Source of the DNA: an uncultured Phascolarctobacterium sp.
Lineage (GTDB): Bacteria; Bacillota; Negativicutes; Acidaminococcales; Acidaminococcaceae
NCBI GenBank assembly: GCA_900551745.1
Contig: URXA01000001.1
Coordinates: 213,481 to 277,480, forward strand
Reading direction: 5' to 3'
Length of the DNA: 64,000 nucleotides
The translations under genes were made by a program, and so were the position numbers. How positions within the stretch are numbered: position 1 is the first letter of the stretch; each line of letters begins with the position of its first letter. Under the pieces are notes generated by a model. It had not been told where the DNA came from. It saw only the letters and a program-made list of their open reading frames with translations, and did not search any database. Below are positions 17,154-25,584 of the stretch, piece after piece.

Positions 17154-18423
17154 ATTACTGATAAAAAATGTAGAAATAATTTCTGCTCCCGATAACGAAA
17201 AATATTTTTTGGGTATTGATAATGACACTATCAGTATTATTAGTAAAGAAATGCCGACAGGCTTTGAAACTGCCGAAATAATCGATGCTGCTGATAAGAT
17301 TGCAGTACCTGGTATGGTAAACACACATACTCATGCTGCTATGACTTTATTACGCAGTTACGCAGATGATATGGTATTAATGGACTGGCTGCAAAATAAA
17401 ATCTGGCCTGCGGAAGCGGGATTAAATGATGAAGATATCTATTGGGGCACAATGCTTTCAATCGTAGAAATGCTAAAAACAGGAACTACATGTTTTGCAG
17501 ATATGTATTTTGCAATGGATAAAGTTGCCCAGGCAGTAAATGAAACTGGTATTCGTGCTTCTTTAAGCCGCGGTCTGGTTGGACTTACACCAGATGCTGA
17601 TGAAAAACTGCAGGATAATGAAATGCTTTTTAAAAACTGGCATGGAAAAGCTGATGGCCGTATTAGAGTAATGTTTGGTCCTCATGCTCCCTATACTTGT
17701 TCGGTCTCATATTTAAAGAAAGTTGTAGCTAAAGCCGGTGAATTGAATGCAGAAATTCATATGCATTTATGTGAAACAGCAGGAGAAGTAAGTGATTGTG
17801 TAAAAGAGCACAATATGACACCGATACAACTAATGAATAGTTTGGATATGTTTGATTGCGGAACTTTGGCCGCACATTGCGTGCATGTAAGCGAAGCTGA
17901 CTTGGAGATAATGGCTGATAAAAAAGTTCGTGTAGCGCATAATCCGCAGAGCAATCTAAAGCTGGCCAGCGGTATTGCTCCCGTACCGGCAATGCTTAAA
18001 CGTGGTATTATAGTCGGCTTAGGTACTGATGGAACTTCCAGTAATAATAATTTGGATCTTTTAGAAGAATGTCGTCTGGCAGCTATGCTTCATAAAGGAA
18101 TAAGCGGTGATCCATTGCTCATTCCAGCCCATGAAGCTTTAAAATTGGCAACTAAACAAGGTGCTTTGGCTTTAGGATTTACTGATGTAGGAGAAATTAA
18201 GGCAGGTCAGAAAGCTGATATTGTTCTTTACGATATGCAGAAGCCTTATTGGTATCCGCGCCATGATCGTGTTTCTTTACTGGTTTATGCTGCAAGCGCA
18301 ACTGATGCTGATACAGTTATTGTCAACGGTAAAGTTTTAATGAAAAATGGCGAACTGTTGGAAATGGATGTAGAAAAAATTTATGCGGAGGCCAATATGC
18401 GAGGCCATCGCTTAACTAAATAA
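17146..18423 (+). CDS. mtaD: 5-methylthioadenosine/S-adenosylhomocysteine deaminase
   Basis: Amidohydrolase that deaminates MTA to methylthioinosine and adenosylhomocysteine to its inosyl form. The 425 residues carry the metal-binding NTHTHAAMTLLR near residue 60, HMHLCE, AAHCVH and LGTDGTSSNN, and end in GQKADIVLYDM. AAGGGAG abuts an ATG at 17137, whereas TTG at 17146 lies at the normal distance, so TTG is preferred; either way the start overlaps the aldolase stop, indicating coupling. Its product would feed the phosphorylase at 13317. Confidence 0.9.
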   Translation: MSKLLIKNVEIISAPDNEKYFLGIDNDTISIISKEMPTGFETAEIIDAADKIAVPGMVNTHTHAAMTLLRSYADDMVLMDWLQNKIWPAEAGLNDEDIYWGTMLSIVEMLKTGTTCFADMYFAMDKVAQAVNETGIRASLSRGLVGLTPDADEKLQDNEMLFKNWHGKADGRIRVMFGPHAPYTCSVSYLKKVVAKAGELNAEIHMHLCETAGEVSDCVKEHNMTPIQLMNSLDMFDCGTLAAHCVHVSEADLEIMADKKVRVAHNPQSNLKLASGIAPVPAMLKRGIIVGLGTDGTSSNNNLDLLEECRLAAMLHKGISGDPLLIPAHEALKLATKQGALALGFTDVGEIKAGQKADIVLYDMQKPYWYPRHDRVSLLVYAASATDADTVIVNGKVLMKNGELLEMDVEKIYAEANMRGHRLTK

Positions 18424-18450
18424 AGCAAAAAAACTTTAGGAGTGACGAGA

Positions 18451-19293
18451 GTGGCAAAAATACTTGTAAAAAACAATTTAGCACCGGCTGTTTATGAATT
18501 TATTATTGAAGCGCCAATGATAGCACATAAATGCCAACCCGGTCAGTTTGTTATGATTCGTACAGATGAAAACAGCGAACGTATTCCTTTGACTATAGCT
18601 GATTTTGATCGCGAAAAAGGGACAATAACTTTGATCGTGCAAACAGTAGGCAATACCACAACACATCTTTGTAAAACTTTTATTGTTGGTGATGAAATTT
18701 TAGATGTTCTTGGACCATTAGGAATGCCTTCACATATGGGTAAATTCGGTACAGTTGTTTGCGTCGGCGGTGGTATCGGTGTTGCGCCGGTTTATCCTAT
18801 TGCCCGTGCCTATCATAAATTGGGTAATAAAGTCATTTCCATTATTGGTGCTCGCAATAAAGATTTGATTATTTTTAAAGAAAAAATGGAAGCTGTCAGT
18901 GATGAATTGATTATTACTACTGATGATGGCAGTGCTGGTCAGAAAGGTTTTGTAACAGATCCTCTGAAAGCAATGCTTGAAACCGGTGAAAAAATTGATT
19001 TAGTCTTGGCTATTGGACCTGTCATTATGATGAAGAATGTTGCAGAAACTACCCGACCCTATGGAACTCCGACTACTGCAAGTTTAAATACTATTATGGT
19101 TGACGGAACCGGGATGTGCGGCGGGTGCCGTGTCAGGGTAGGGGATGAAAATAAATTTGCCTGCGTTGACGGACCGGAATTTGACGCACATTTAGTAGAT
19201 TTTGCCAATCTTGTTCAGCGTCAGCAAATGTATAAAGGTCAGGAAATGCTTGAATATAGCTGCGGAGGTCATTGCAAATGCGTGGAGGAATGA
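18451..19293 (+). CDS. nfnA: Ferredoxin:NADP oxidoreductase subunit A (NfnA/SudB-like)
   Basis: FAD/[2Fe-2S] subunit of the electron-bifurcating NADH-dependent ferredoxin:NADP reductase. The 280-residue protein has a flavodoxin-reductase-like FAD domain (RIPLTIADF), the NAD-binding GGGIGVAPVYPIARA and a C-terminal cysteine cluster (GTGMCGGCRVRVG ... FACVDGPEF) as in the PyrK/SudB family. AGGAG sits 8 bases before GTG 18451, so the GTG at 18442 is less likely. It overlaps nfnB in an ATGA junction. It follows mtaD by 27 bases. Confidence 0.88.
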   Translation: MAKILVKNNLAPAVYEFIIEAPMIAHKCQPGQFVMIRTDENSERIPLTIADFDREKGTITLIVQTVGNTTTHLCKTFIVGDEILDVLGPLGMPSHMGKFGTVVCVGGGIGVAPVYPIARAYHKLGNKVISIIGARNKDLIIFKEKMEAVSDELIITTDDGSAGQKGFVTDPLKAMLETGEKIDLVLAIGPVIMMKNVAETTRPYGTPTTASLNTIMVDGTGMCGGCRVRVGDENKFACVDGPEFDAHLVDFANLVQRQQMYKGQEMLEYSCGGHCKCVEE

Positions 19294-20669
19294 GAAACCC
19301 TATGCCGGAACAACCGGCTGATGTAAGAAATAAAAATTTTGAAGAAGTAGCGCTTGGCTATGATACGGCAACTGCTATTGACGAAGCACAACGTTGCTTA
19401 AATTGTCCTAAACCGCGCTGTGTTGAAGGCTGCCCGGTTAACGTAGAAATACCTGCTTTTATTCAAGCCCTTGCACAAAGTAAATTAAATGAAGCTATAA
19501 CTATTTTGAAACGTAAAAATAGTTTACCAGCTGTTTGCGGACGCGTTTGTCCTCAGGAAAATCAATGTGAAAGTAAATGTGTTTTAGGGATCAAAGGAGA
19601 ATCCGTTGCTATAGGGCGTCTAGAGCGCTTTGTTGCAGATTATGCTCGTGAGCAGGGAATTGATATCACTAAAACTGATATAGATTCATTTAAAAATAAA
19701 AAGGTAGCAATTGTTGGCAGTGGCCCTTCAGGTTTAACAGCTGCAGGAGATCTTGCAAAAATGGGCTATGATGTTACTATGTATGAGGCTCTTCATGCTC
19801 CAGGTGGAGTTTTAATGTATGGTATTCCACAATTTCGTTTACCGAAAGAAATTGTAAAACATGAAATTGACGCTTTAAAAGATTTGGGTGTAAAAATCAT
19901 CCCTAATGCCGTCATTGGCAGAACCTTCACTATAAAAGAATTAATGAATGAAGAAGGATTCAGTGCAGTTTATGTAGGTACAGGGGCTGGATTGCCACAT
20001 TTCATGCATATCGATGGCGAAAATTTAAATGGAGTCTATTCTGCGAATGAATTTCTTACTAGAGTTAATTTAATGCGTGCATACCAATTCCCTAATGTTG
20101 CAACGCCTGTATATGTAGGTAAAAATGTTGCTGTTGTCGGTGCTGGAAATGTTGCCATGGATGCTGCTCGCACAGCAAAACGTCTTGGCGCTGAGCAGGT
20201 ATACATTGTTTATCGCCGCAGCGAAGACGAAATGCCGGCTCGCAAAGAAGAGATAGGCCATGCTAAAGAGGAAGGCATAGAACTGAGGCTGCTCAATAAT
20301 CCTACCCGTATTCTCGGAAATGAAAAAGGCTGGGTTAATGGTATGGAATGTGTAAAAATGGAACTTGGTGAACCTGATACATCAGGACGGCGTTCTCCTG
20401 TAGAAATCAAAGGTTCGGAATATGTCCTTGATGTTGATATGGTAGTTATGGCAATCGGCCAAGGACCTAATCCTTTACTTAAACAAACAACACCCGAACT
20501 GGAAACTAATAAACGCGGCAATATTGTTGCTAATGAAGAGGGAGCCACATCTATTCCAGGTGTTTTTGCAGGTGGTGATATAGTTACTGGTGCGGCAACA
20601 GTAATTTCTGCTATGGGCGCCGGCAAAAAAGCAGCTTTGGCAATTGATGAATATTTGTCGAAGCATTAA
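19290..20669 (+). CDS. nfnB: Ferredoxin:NADP oxidoreductase subunit B (NfnB, GltD-like)
   Basis: Partner of NfnA; it carries the FAD and two [4Fe-4S] clusters at which NADPH and ferredoxin react. The 459 residues begin MRNPMPEQ, a typical family N-terminus, and hold Cys motifs CLNCPKPRCVEGCP and CGRVCPQENQCESKC, then two dinucleotide folds (VGSGPSGLTAAGDLA and VGAGNVAMDAARTAKRLG) and GVFAGGDIVTGAATVISAMG. Upstream TTG at 19272 is unlikely. The pair links NADH, NADPH and ferredoxin pools in anaerobes. A terminator follows. Confidence 0.9.
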   Translation: MRNPMPEQPADVRNKNFEEVALGYDTATAIDEAQRCLNCPKPRCVEGCPVNVEIPAFIQALAQSKLNEAITILKRKNSLPAVCGRVCPQENQCESKCVLGIKGESVAIGRLERFVADYAREQGIDITKTDIDSFKNKKVAIVGSGPSGLTAAGDLAKMGYDVTMYEALHAPGGVLMYGIPQFRLPKEIVKHEIDALKDLGVKIIPNAVIGRTFTIKELMNEEGFSAVYVGTGAGLPHFMHIDGENLNGVYSANEFLTRVNLMRAYQFPNVATPVYVGKNVAVVGAGNVAMDAARTAKRLGAEQVYIVYRRSEDEMPARKEEIGHAKEEGIELRLLNNPTRILGNEKGWVNGMECVKMELGEPDTSGRRSPVEIKGSEYVLDVDMVVMAIGQGPNPLLKQTTPELETNKRGNIVANEEGATSIPGVFAGGDIVTGAATVISAMGAGKKAALAIDEYLSKH

Positions 20670-20704
20670 TTAAAATTTTCTTCCTCTGATAATAATAATT
20701 GCAT

Positions 20705-20737
20705 AAAATATCCGGCAAAATCTGCCGGATATTTTTA
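20705..20737 (+). terminator. Terminator after nfnB
   Basis: AAATATCCGGCA (20706-20717) pairs with TGCCGGATATTT (20723-20734) around AAATC, with T residues following. Confidence 0.88.
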
Positions 20738-20855
20738 ATTTTCTATTCATATTTGTTTTTATTTTACTTAATTGCAGAATGGTAAAAACTTCTATGATAT
20801 GTTAAAATAAATAAGATAAGTTTTATATTAAAAATTTTTCTTCGAGGTGAATAAA

Positions 20856-21428
20856 ATGCAATTCCCGTTAGTATTAGGAGTTTCTGCACGTCATGCTCAT
20901 TTATGCCGAGAACATATGGATATTCTATTTGGCGAAGGATCTGAATTACATCCCAAAAAATATATTGGACAACCGGGACAGTATTCTTCAGAAGAGCAGA
21001 TTACTTTAGTAACTGCGAAAGGTGAGATGAAATTAAGGATCATTGGTCCTCTGCGCAAATATACACAACTGGAGCTATCTTTTACTGATGCCAGAAAAGT
21101 AGGTCTGAATCCCCCAATTCGAAATTCTGGAGATATCAAAGAATCTGCTGGCGGAAAATTAGTAGGACCTAAAGGTGAAGTAGAAATTACAGAAGGTGTT
21201 ATTATAGCTGCACGGCATATCCATTTATATCCTGAAACGGCAGAAACATATGGTTTAAAAGATGGCGATATCGTTTCTATCCAAACAAATGGAGAACGTG
21301 CTTTAATTCTGAATAATGTTTTAGTACGTGCTGGTGAAGGGAATGCTGATGAAGTACATATTGATACTGACGAAGCTAACGCATGCAATTTAGACAGCGG
21401 TATGATGGTTGAAATTATTACAAAATAA
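20856..21428 (+). CDS. pduL: Phosphate acyltransferase PduL
   Basis: PduL-type phosphotransacylase, interconverting acyl-CoA and acyl-phosphate (acetyl or propionyl). The 190 residues form the duplicated PduL barrel, each half with the zinc-binding histidine motif: SARHAHLC near 11 and AARHIHLYP near 118. GAGGTGA precedes ATG 20856; GTG 20847 overlaps that site and is rejected. There is no encapsulation peptide at the N-terminus and there are no microcompartment genes nearby, so it is probably the housekeeping phosphotransacetylase. Confidence 0.92.
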   Translation: MQFPLVLGVSARHAHLCREHMDILFGEGSELHPKKYIGQPGQYSSEEQITLVTAKGEMKLRIIGPLRKYTQLELSFTDARKVGLNPPIRNSGDIKESAGGKLVGPKGEVEITEGVIIAARHIHLYPETAETYGLKDGDIVSIQTNGERALILNNVLVRAGEGNADEVHIDTDEANACNLDSGMMVEIITK

Positions 21429-21444
21429 TTAACGAGGTGGTAAA

Positions 21445-22686
21445 GTGATAAAATTTTTGATATTTCTATCCCTGTTAATTCAATTGTCATTACTAAATAT
21501 CGGTTATGCAAAAGAATATCGTAATCCTGAAGCTGGCTTTAAAATAAAAATACCACAACAGGAAATAAATATTGTAAGTAAAAATTTTTATGGTGGAATG
21601 CAGCCTAATGGTAATTTTATCTATGTTTATAGTCTGAATCAAAAGCAGGCTTCAGAGTTATTAGAACAAAATTTCACTACAGATGCTTTTAATGATGATT
21701 ATGCGTCAATAGAATTATTGGAACGTTCTGGCATTGATCCTCAAAAAGCCAATCTAAAATTATTAGATCCTGTTCTTTACTGGCCTTCAGATAAACCTTT
21801 TGTTAAACAGCTGCCAAATGATGTTGCTTTTAATATTCAGATTCAAAAAATCCATGGCAGAAAAAGTTTAAATATGCAGTTTACTGAGAATATGGAAAAT
21901 GAAATTAAGGATAAAGATTCATATTTATGTTCAATTGATTTGCTTTCTGCAAATAACAGATTGTACGTAATCAGTACTAAAGTTTTAAACAGCAAAAAAG
22001 AATCTGAAGTATCAGCTGAATCAGCACGCAACGAGTATCGAAAAGGTGTGTTAATAACAAACCCTTCTGCAAATACTAATACATTAATTTACACCGATAA
22101 AATAGGAAAATTTAAATTTGATCTTCCTGAAAATTGGTATTATGTTCAAAGTTACTTTTCAGATAATCCTAAAGCTTGTTTGACTTTTGCCTTACCTTTG
22201 GAAACATTGGAAAAAATTAAGGAAAAAACTCAAAATTTGGAAGCAGATGACTTAGATAAAGAAAAAATAGCTGATAATGTTTCTGAAGAAAACATAGCGT
22301 CATGGATGGATTTACTAACAGAAAGTGTATGGTCAGTTTCCTGTGAAACAAAGGAATTTGAGACAGCTGCTTATTTAGAAAATCCAGAAGCTACTAAAGC
22401 AGAAATGCAGTTATTGTTTTCAGAGCTAAAAAACTATATTGAAAGTAGCCGTTACTATAAAAACAGTAAGTTTGATTTTGATGTTAACATTACTCCTAAA
22501 ATAGGATATATAAATTTCGATCTATCATTTAATTTAAAGGATAAAAAAGATTTCGATAATACCGGCAGAATTTTCTTTACAAAGAAAAAAGGTGGTCTTG
22601 TAGTTTATACTTCCACTCTTAGAAATACAGAACAACTGGCTTCTAAAGAACTTATAGAGCATATTAAGAAGCTTGATTTACAGTGA
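21445..22686 (+). CDS. Exported protein of unknown function, paralog 1
   Basis: I do not recognise this 413-residue protein. It begins with a signal peptide (hydrophobic residues 3-17, likely cleavage after IGYA) and is otherwise soluble and very lysine/asparagine rich. A first module opens EYRNPEAGFKIKIP and a second near residue 225 reads FKFDLPENWYYVQS; both openings recur in the next gene. GTG start with GAGGTGG upstream, 16 bases after pduL, so it may be co-transcribed. The coding sequence looks more AT-rich than its neighbours. Location is probably the periplasm or surface. Confidence 0.75.
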   Translation: MIKFLIFLSLLIQLSLLNIGYAKEYRNPEAGFKIKIPQQEINIVSKNFYGGMQPNGNFIYVYSLNQKQASELLEQNFTTDAFNDDYASIELLERSGIDPQKANLKLLDPVLYWPSDKPFVKQLPNDVAFNIQIQKIHGRKSLNMQFTENMENEIKDKDSYLCSIDLLSANNRLYVISTKVLNSKKESEVSAESARNEYRKGVLITNPSANTNTLIYTDKIGKFKFDLPENWYYVQSYFSDNPKACLTFALPLETLEKIKEKTQNLEADDLDKEKIADNVSEENIASWMDLLTESVWSVSCETKEFETAAYLENPEATKAEMQLLFSELKNYIESSRYYKNSKFDFDVNITPKIGYINFDLSFNLKDKKDFDNTGRIFFTKKKGGLVVYTSTLRNTEQLASKELIEHIKKLDLQ

Positions 22687-22735
22687 TTTTTAATGCCCCT
22701 TTACTTATCAGTATGAATGCAAAGGAGACATAAAT

Positions 22736-24286
22736 ATGAGAAAAACAATCTGTTCCGGAATCATCGCATTCGGTATCCTAACCAGTCTTTCCAGTTGCTA
22801 CGCTTTCGACTATCGCAGTGAAGAAGCGGGTTTTAGTGTCGATATCCCAGATAATAACACTATTATTGTCAGTAAAGATCTGTTTGCGGCAGGCAGCAAT
22901 AAGTCTGGCATGCATGGCATAGCAGCTATCAGCCAACAATCTATTGAAGCATATACGAAAACAGCTTTTGCTACCAATAAATTTGAAAGTGATTTAAAGA
23001 AGATAGCTGAGGATATTAAAGCTGGAAAAGATATCTTAGACGATCCTGCTTATGCTTATCTTACTGTACCGCAAAATGAGTTACAGGTATATATGCAGAA
23101 AATTATGCAGGATAATCTCCAATCTTTACCTGGTAATAAAAGCTATAAAATAACAAAGATTAACAAAATACCAGCATTAGAAATCAACAATGATATGCTG
23201 TTGAATTATGAAATAAAATTGCCAATTGCTTATACTCGGAAAGAACAGCAGAATATACAAAAATATAATCCTTATGTTAAATTCAGTGCTGATGGTAAAC
23301 AGATGACAGCACAGTACAATTTAATTTCTAAAATTTATATTTTGTCACAAAATGACCAATTATATAACATAAGCAGTGGATACGTTGAGTTTCCTGCAAA
23401 GGACCAAAGTGAAACAGTTGTTGAAGAAAATAAAGCTGATAAATTTATTCAAAAGTTCACGGACAATAAAGTTGATAAACGTGCATATAAGAAATTCTCT
23501 AAAGCGTTTACAAAAAAACTGAATTTCTTTAAACCACAATTATCTAATTCTGAACTTATAATTAAAGATGGTATTTTTAACAAAGAGTTCAAAGTACCAC
23601 ATAACTGGCTTTACATTCAAAGCAATCAAAAATTGGAAAATATGCCTGTCAGCTTCTTCTCTGCATTACCTGTCAGTAGTTTGGAAAAGATGGGGAAGGA
23701 GTATATAGATTCTAAATTATTTAATATTGAAACTACCAAAATAGGCATTAATGTAGAATCTAATAATATTGATGACTTTGATTTTAGTAAAATTTTGAAA
23801 GCTTATTCCGAAGGTGTTGTAGGTATTTCAGCAGAATATAAGCCAGCTCGTCCTAATGATCAAGGACCAAAGCGGTTTTTAGAAAATCCTGTTTTTACTA
23901 AAATGATGTTCGAAGAATTTATGAATAAACCGTTTTTGAATCCACGTGAAAAAGCAAAACTAGAAAAGTTTGTTCAGATTAAAAATTTTACACATGATAT
24001 TGATATCAATCAAGAAAACTGCCTGCTTCAATTTACTTATGATGTAGATTTACATTTGCCACAAACTTTATCTAAAATCAACCAACCTGGTTATGATATT
24101 TTTCAAGAAACCGATTTGACGGATTTATCTATATATGGGCAAAAGAAAGTTTACTTTGATTCAGATAATCGAATTAATCTGTTGTGTTATTTTATACAAG
24201 ATAAAACGATGAAATCAAATTTGATTCAAAAAGAATACGACAGCTATAATTTATTCAAAAGTTCTTTGTTAAAAGAAAAATATTAA
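22736..24286 (+). CDS. Exported protein of unknown function, paralog 2
   Basis: A 516-residue paralog of the preceding gene. The signal peptide ends TSLSSCYAFDY: LSSC is a possible lipobox, or cleavage may follow CYA. The mature start DYRSEEAGFSVDIP aligns with EYRNPEAGFKIKIP of paralog 1, and FKVPHNWLYIQS near residue 287 aligns with FDLPENWYYVQS. It is longer by an insertion of about 100 residues in the first half. AAAGGAG precedes the ATG. The pair looks like a tandem duplication that has diverged; no enzymatic motif is visible. Confidence 0.75.
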   Translation: MRKTICSGIIAFGILTSLSSCYAFDYRSEEAGFSVDIPDNNTIIVSKDLFAAGSNKSGMHGIAAISQQSIEAYTKTAFATNKFESDLKKIAEDIKAGKDILDDPAYAYLTVPQNELQVYMQKIMQDNLQSLPGNKSYKITKINKIPALEINNDMLLNYEIKLPIAYTRKEQQNIQKYNPYVKFSADGKQMTAQYNLISKIYILSQNDQLYNISSGYVEFPAKDQSETVVEENKADKFIQKFTDNKVDKRAYKKFSKAFTKKLNFFKPQLSNSELIIKDGIFNKEFKVPHNWLYIQSNQKLENMPVSFFSALPVSSLEKMGKEYIDSKLFNIETTKIGINVESNNIDDFDFSKILKAYSEGVVGISAEYKPARPNDQGPKRFLENPVFTKMMFEEFMNKPFLNPREKAKLEKFVQIKNFTHDIDINQENCLLQFTYDVDLHLPQTLSKINQPGYDIFQETDLTDLSIYGQKKVYFDSDNRINLLCYFIQDKTMKSNLIQKEYDSYNLFKSSLLKEKY

Positions 24287-24298
24287 AAAATACTTTCT

Positions 24299-24342
24299 AA
24301 CACCTGGATAATAAGTCTTAAAATATTATCCAGGTGTTTTTA
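24299..24342 (+). terminator. Terminator after the exported paralogs
   Basis: AACACCTGGATAAT (24299-24312) pairs with ATTATCCAGGTGTT (24325-24338), followed by TTTATC. Confidence 0.88.
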
Positions 24343-24485
24343 TCTAAAAATACATCGTCATAAATCGTTTTTAAGGCAAGTGAAAAATAAATTGAATAGA
24401 AGTTATAATACAATAGATTAAAACAGCTTAAAAGAGAAATTTACGCATATATGTGGATTTATGTTAAATATTTACGTTATAGAGT

Positions 24486-24510
24486 TTAACGGTATCAAAA
24501 ATATCGTTAA
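24486..24510. repeat. Imperfect inverted repeat near dif
   Basis: TTAACGGTAT (24486-24495) and ATATCGTTAA (24501-24510) are inverted copies with one mismatch around CAAAA. AGT before and ACT after nearly extend the arms. It could be a protein-binding site; no T-run follows, so it is not a terminator. Confidence 0.5.
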
Positions 24511-24554
24511 TACTTGCCGACGACCGTATTGCGGTTTATAATCTAATTTGTAGA

Positions 24555-24582
24555 GTTTTACATAATATATATTATCGGACGT
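24555..24582 (-). other. dif: dif chromosome-dimer resolution site
   Basis: Read on the - strand the 28 bases are ACGTCCGATAA-TATATA-TTATGTAAAAC, which fits the XerC arm / central region / XerD arm layout. From memory the B. subtilis dif is ACTTCCTAGAA-TATATA-TTATGTAAACT; 23 of 28 positions agree, including the whole centre and all but the last two bases of the XerD arm. The site lies in a non-coding gap about 1 kb from the point where the + and - gene arrays converge, as expected at the replication terminus. FtsK, which activates XerCD at dif, is encoded 12 kb away. Confidence 0.85.
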
Positions 24583-24670
24583 AAAACGAAAACAGTAAAT
24601 TAAGTTGAGAATAGTTGCTGAAGAATAAATTCTATTATTTTCATTAAACGAACAACGGCAAACAGATGTT

Positions 24671-24699
24671 TTGACATTCTCACCTGTTCCTGATATAAT
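24671..24699 (+). promoter_or_regulatory. Consensus promoter of lexA
   Basis: TTGACA (24671-24676) and TATAAT (24694-24699) are both perfect and 17 bases apart. No operator of the B. subtilis type overlaps it that I can see, though LexA normally represses its own gene. Confidence 0.88.
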
Positions 24700-24780
24700 A
24701 GAAACAATTAGAAATAACTGAGTAGTTTATTACCTAGAAATTCTGTGAGTATATGATGATTGAAATTGGAGGCTGGGTTT

Positions 24781-25440
24781 ATGGCAAGAAGAGCACGTTT
24801 CAGTGATTTTGATGGAGTTATTACAGAGGAAATGCTTTCCGATCGGCAAAGAGCTATTTTAGATTTCATTCGTGAGCACGTCTATGCTAAGGGATATCCT
24901 CCTGCAGTACGTGAAATCGGTAAGGCAGTGGGTTTATCTTCAAGTGCCAGCGTACACACTCATCTGCATAAATTAGAAGAATATGGTTTTTTGCAAAGAG
25001 ATCCAGCTAAACCACGTGCTATAGAATTGACTCAAGACAGCAGCTGGCGTCAGAAAACGGTAGTTCCTGTTCCTTTAGTTGGTAAAGTCACTGCAGGACA
25101 GCCTATTCTAGCGGTCGAAAATGTTGAAGAGACCTATCCTATTCCGCTAGATTTACTTGGCTGTCAAGAAGATGTTTTTATGTTATCAGTTTCTGGAGAC
25201 AGTATGATCAAAGCCGGTATACTTGATCATGACTACATCGTTGCCAGAAAGCAAAATTTCGCTAATAACGGAGATATAGTTGTTGCTCTTATTGATGGTG
25301 AAGAAACGACAGTTAAGCGTTATTTTCGCGAATTACGTTCAATTCGTCTACAGCCAGAAAATGATGCCTATACTCCTATAACAGGTACTGATAATATTCA
25401 GGTTCTTGGTAAGGTAATAGCAGTGTTCAGAATGCTGTAA
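24781..25440 (+). CDS. lexA: SOS-response repressor LexA
   Basis: Transcriptional repressor with RecA-stimulated self-cleavage, 219 residues. The N-terminal winged helix-turn-helix spans ~18-80 (RQRAILDFI, PPAVREIGKAVGLSSSASV). The S24 peptidase part has the cleavage site Ala-Gly in VTAGQP, the nucleophile Ser in VSGDSMIKAG and the catalytic Lys in TTVKRYF. ATG 24781 has TTGGAGG 8 bases upstream; the in-frame TTG at 24760 lies before that site. It converges on the hflX operon, a pairing common in Bacillota. Confidence 0.95.
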   Translation: MARRARFSDFDGVITEEMLSDRQRAILDFIREHVYAKGYPPAVREIGKAVGLSSSASVHTHLHKLEEYGFLQRDPAKPRAIELTQDSSWRQKTVVPVPLVGKVTAGQPILAVENVEETYPIPLDLLGCQEDVFMLSVSGDSMIKAGILDHDYIVARKQNFANNGDIVVALIDGEETTVKRYFRELRSIRLQPENDAYTPITGTDNIQVLGKVIAVFRML

Positions 25441-25470
25441 CGTCTGTAATACGTCAAACAAGAGTCGTAG

Positions 25471-25503
25471 AGACATCTATATGACGTCACTCGGATGTCT
25501 TTG
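25471..25503 (+). terminator. Possible lexA terminator
   Basis: AGACATC (25471-25477) pairs with GATGTCT (25494-25500), followed by TT. The loop is long and the T-run short, so it is weak. Confidence 0.35.
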
Positions 25504-25518
25504 CTTTCCTGAAAAATC

Positions 25519-25562
25519 AAAAAGCAGATAAGAGAATTTTAAGTTCCTCTTATCTGCTTTTT
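25519..25562. terminator. Bidirectional terminator between lexA and the PLP enzyme gene
   Basis: AAAAAGCAGATAAGAG (25519-25534) pairs perfectly with CTCTTATCTGCTTTTT (25547-25562). A-rich and T-rich flanks let it work on both strands, ending lexA and the hflX operon. Confidence 0.85.
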
Positions 25563-25584
25563 CTACATTATAAAACCTGAGTTT

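Larger units (their letters stand above)
24343..24670. other. Non-coding AT-rich region holding dif
   Basis: About 330 bases without a credible gene. It holds the dif site (24555-24582), an imperfect 25-base dyad (24486-24510) and two copies of a 14-base near-repeat, TTATAGAGTTTAAC at 24477-24490 and TTGTAGAGTTTTAC at 24548-24561, the second overlapping dif. I see no tRNA, no recognisable structured RNA and no canonical GAAC-N4-GTTC LexA box here. Confidence 0.6.

Noticed and set aside
24590..24780. LexA operator in front of lexA
   Set aside because: I looked for GAAC-N4-GTTC and close variants around the perfect promoter and found none convincing; the operator in this lineage may differ.
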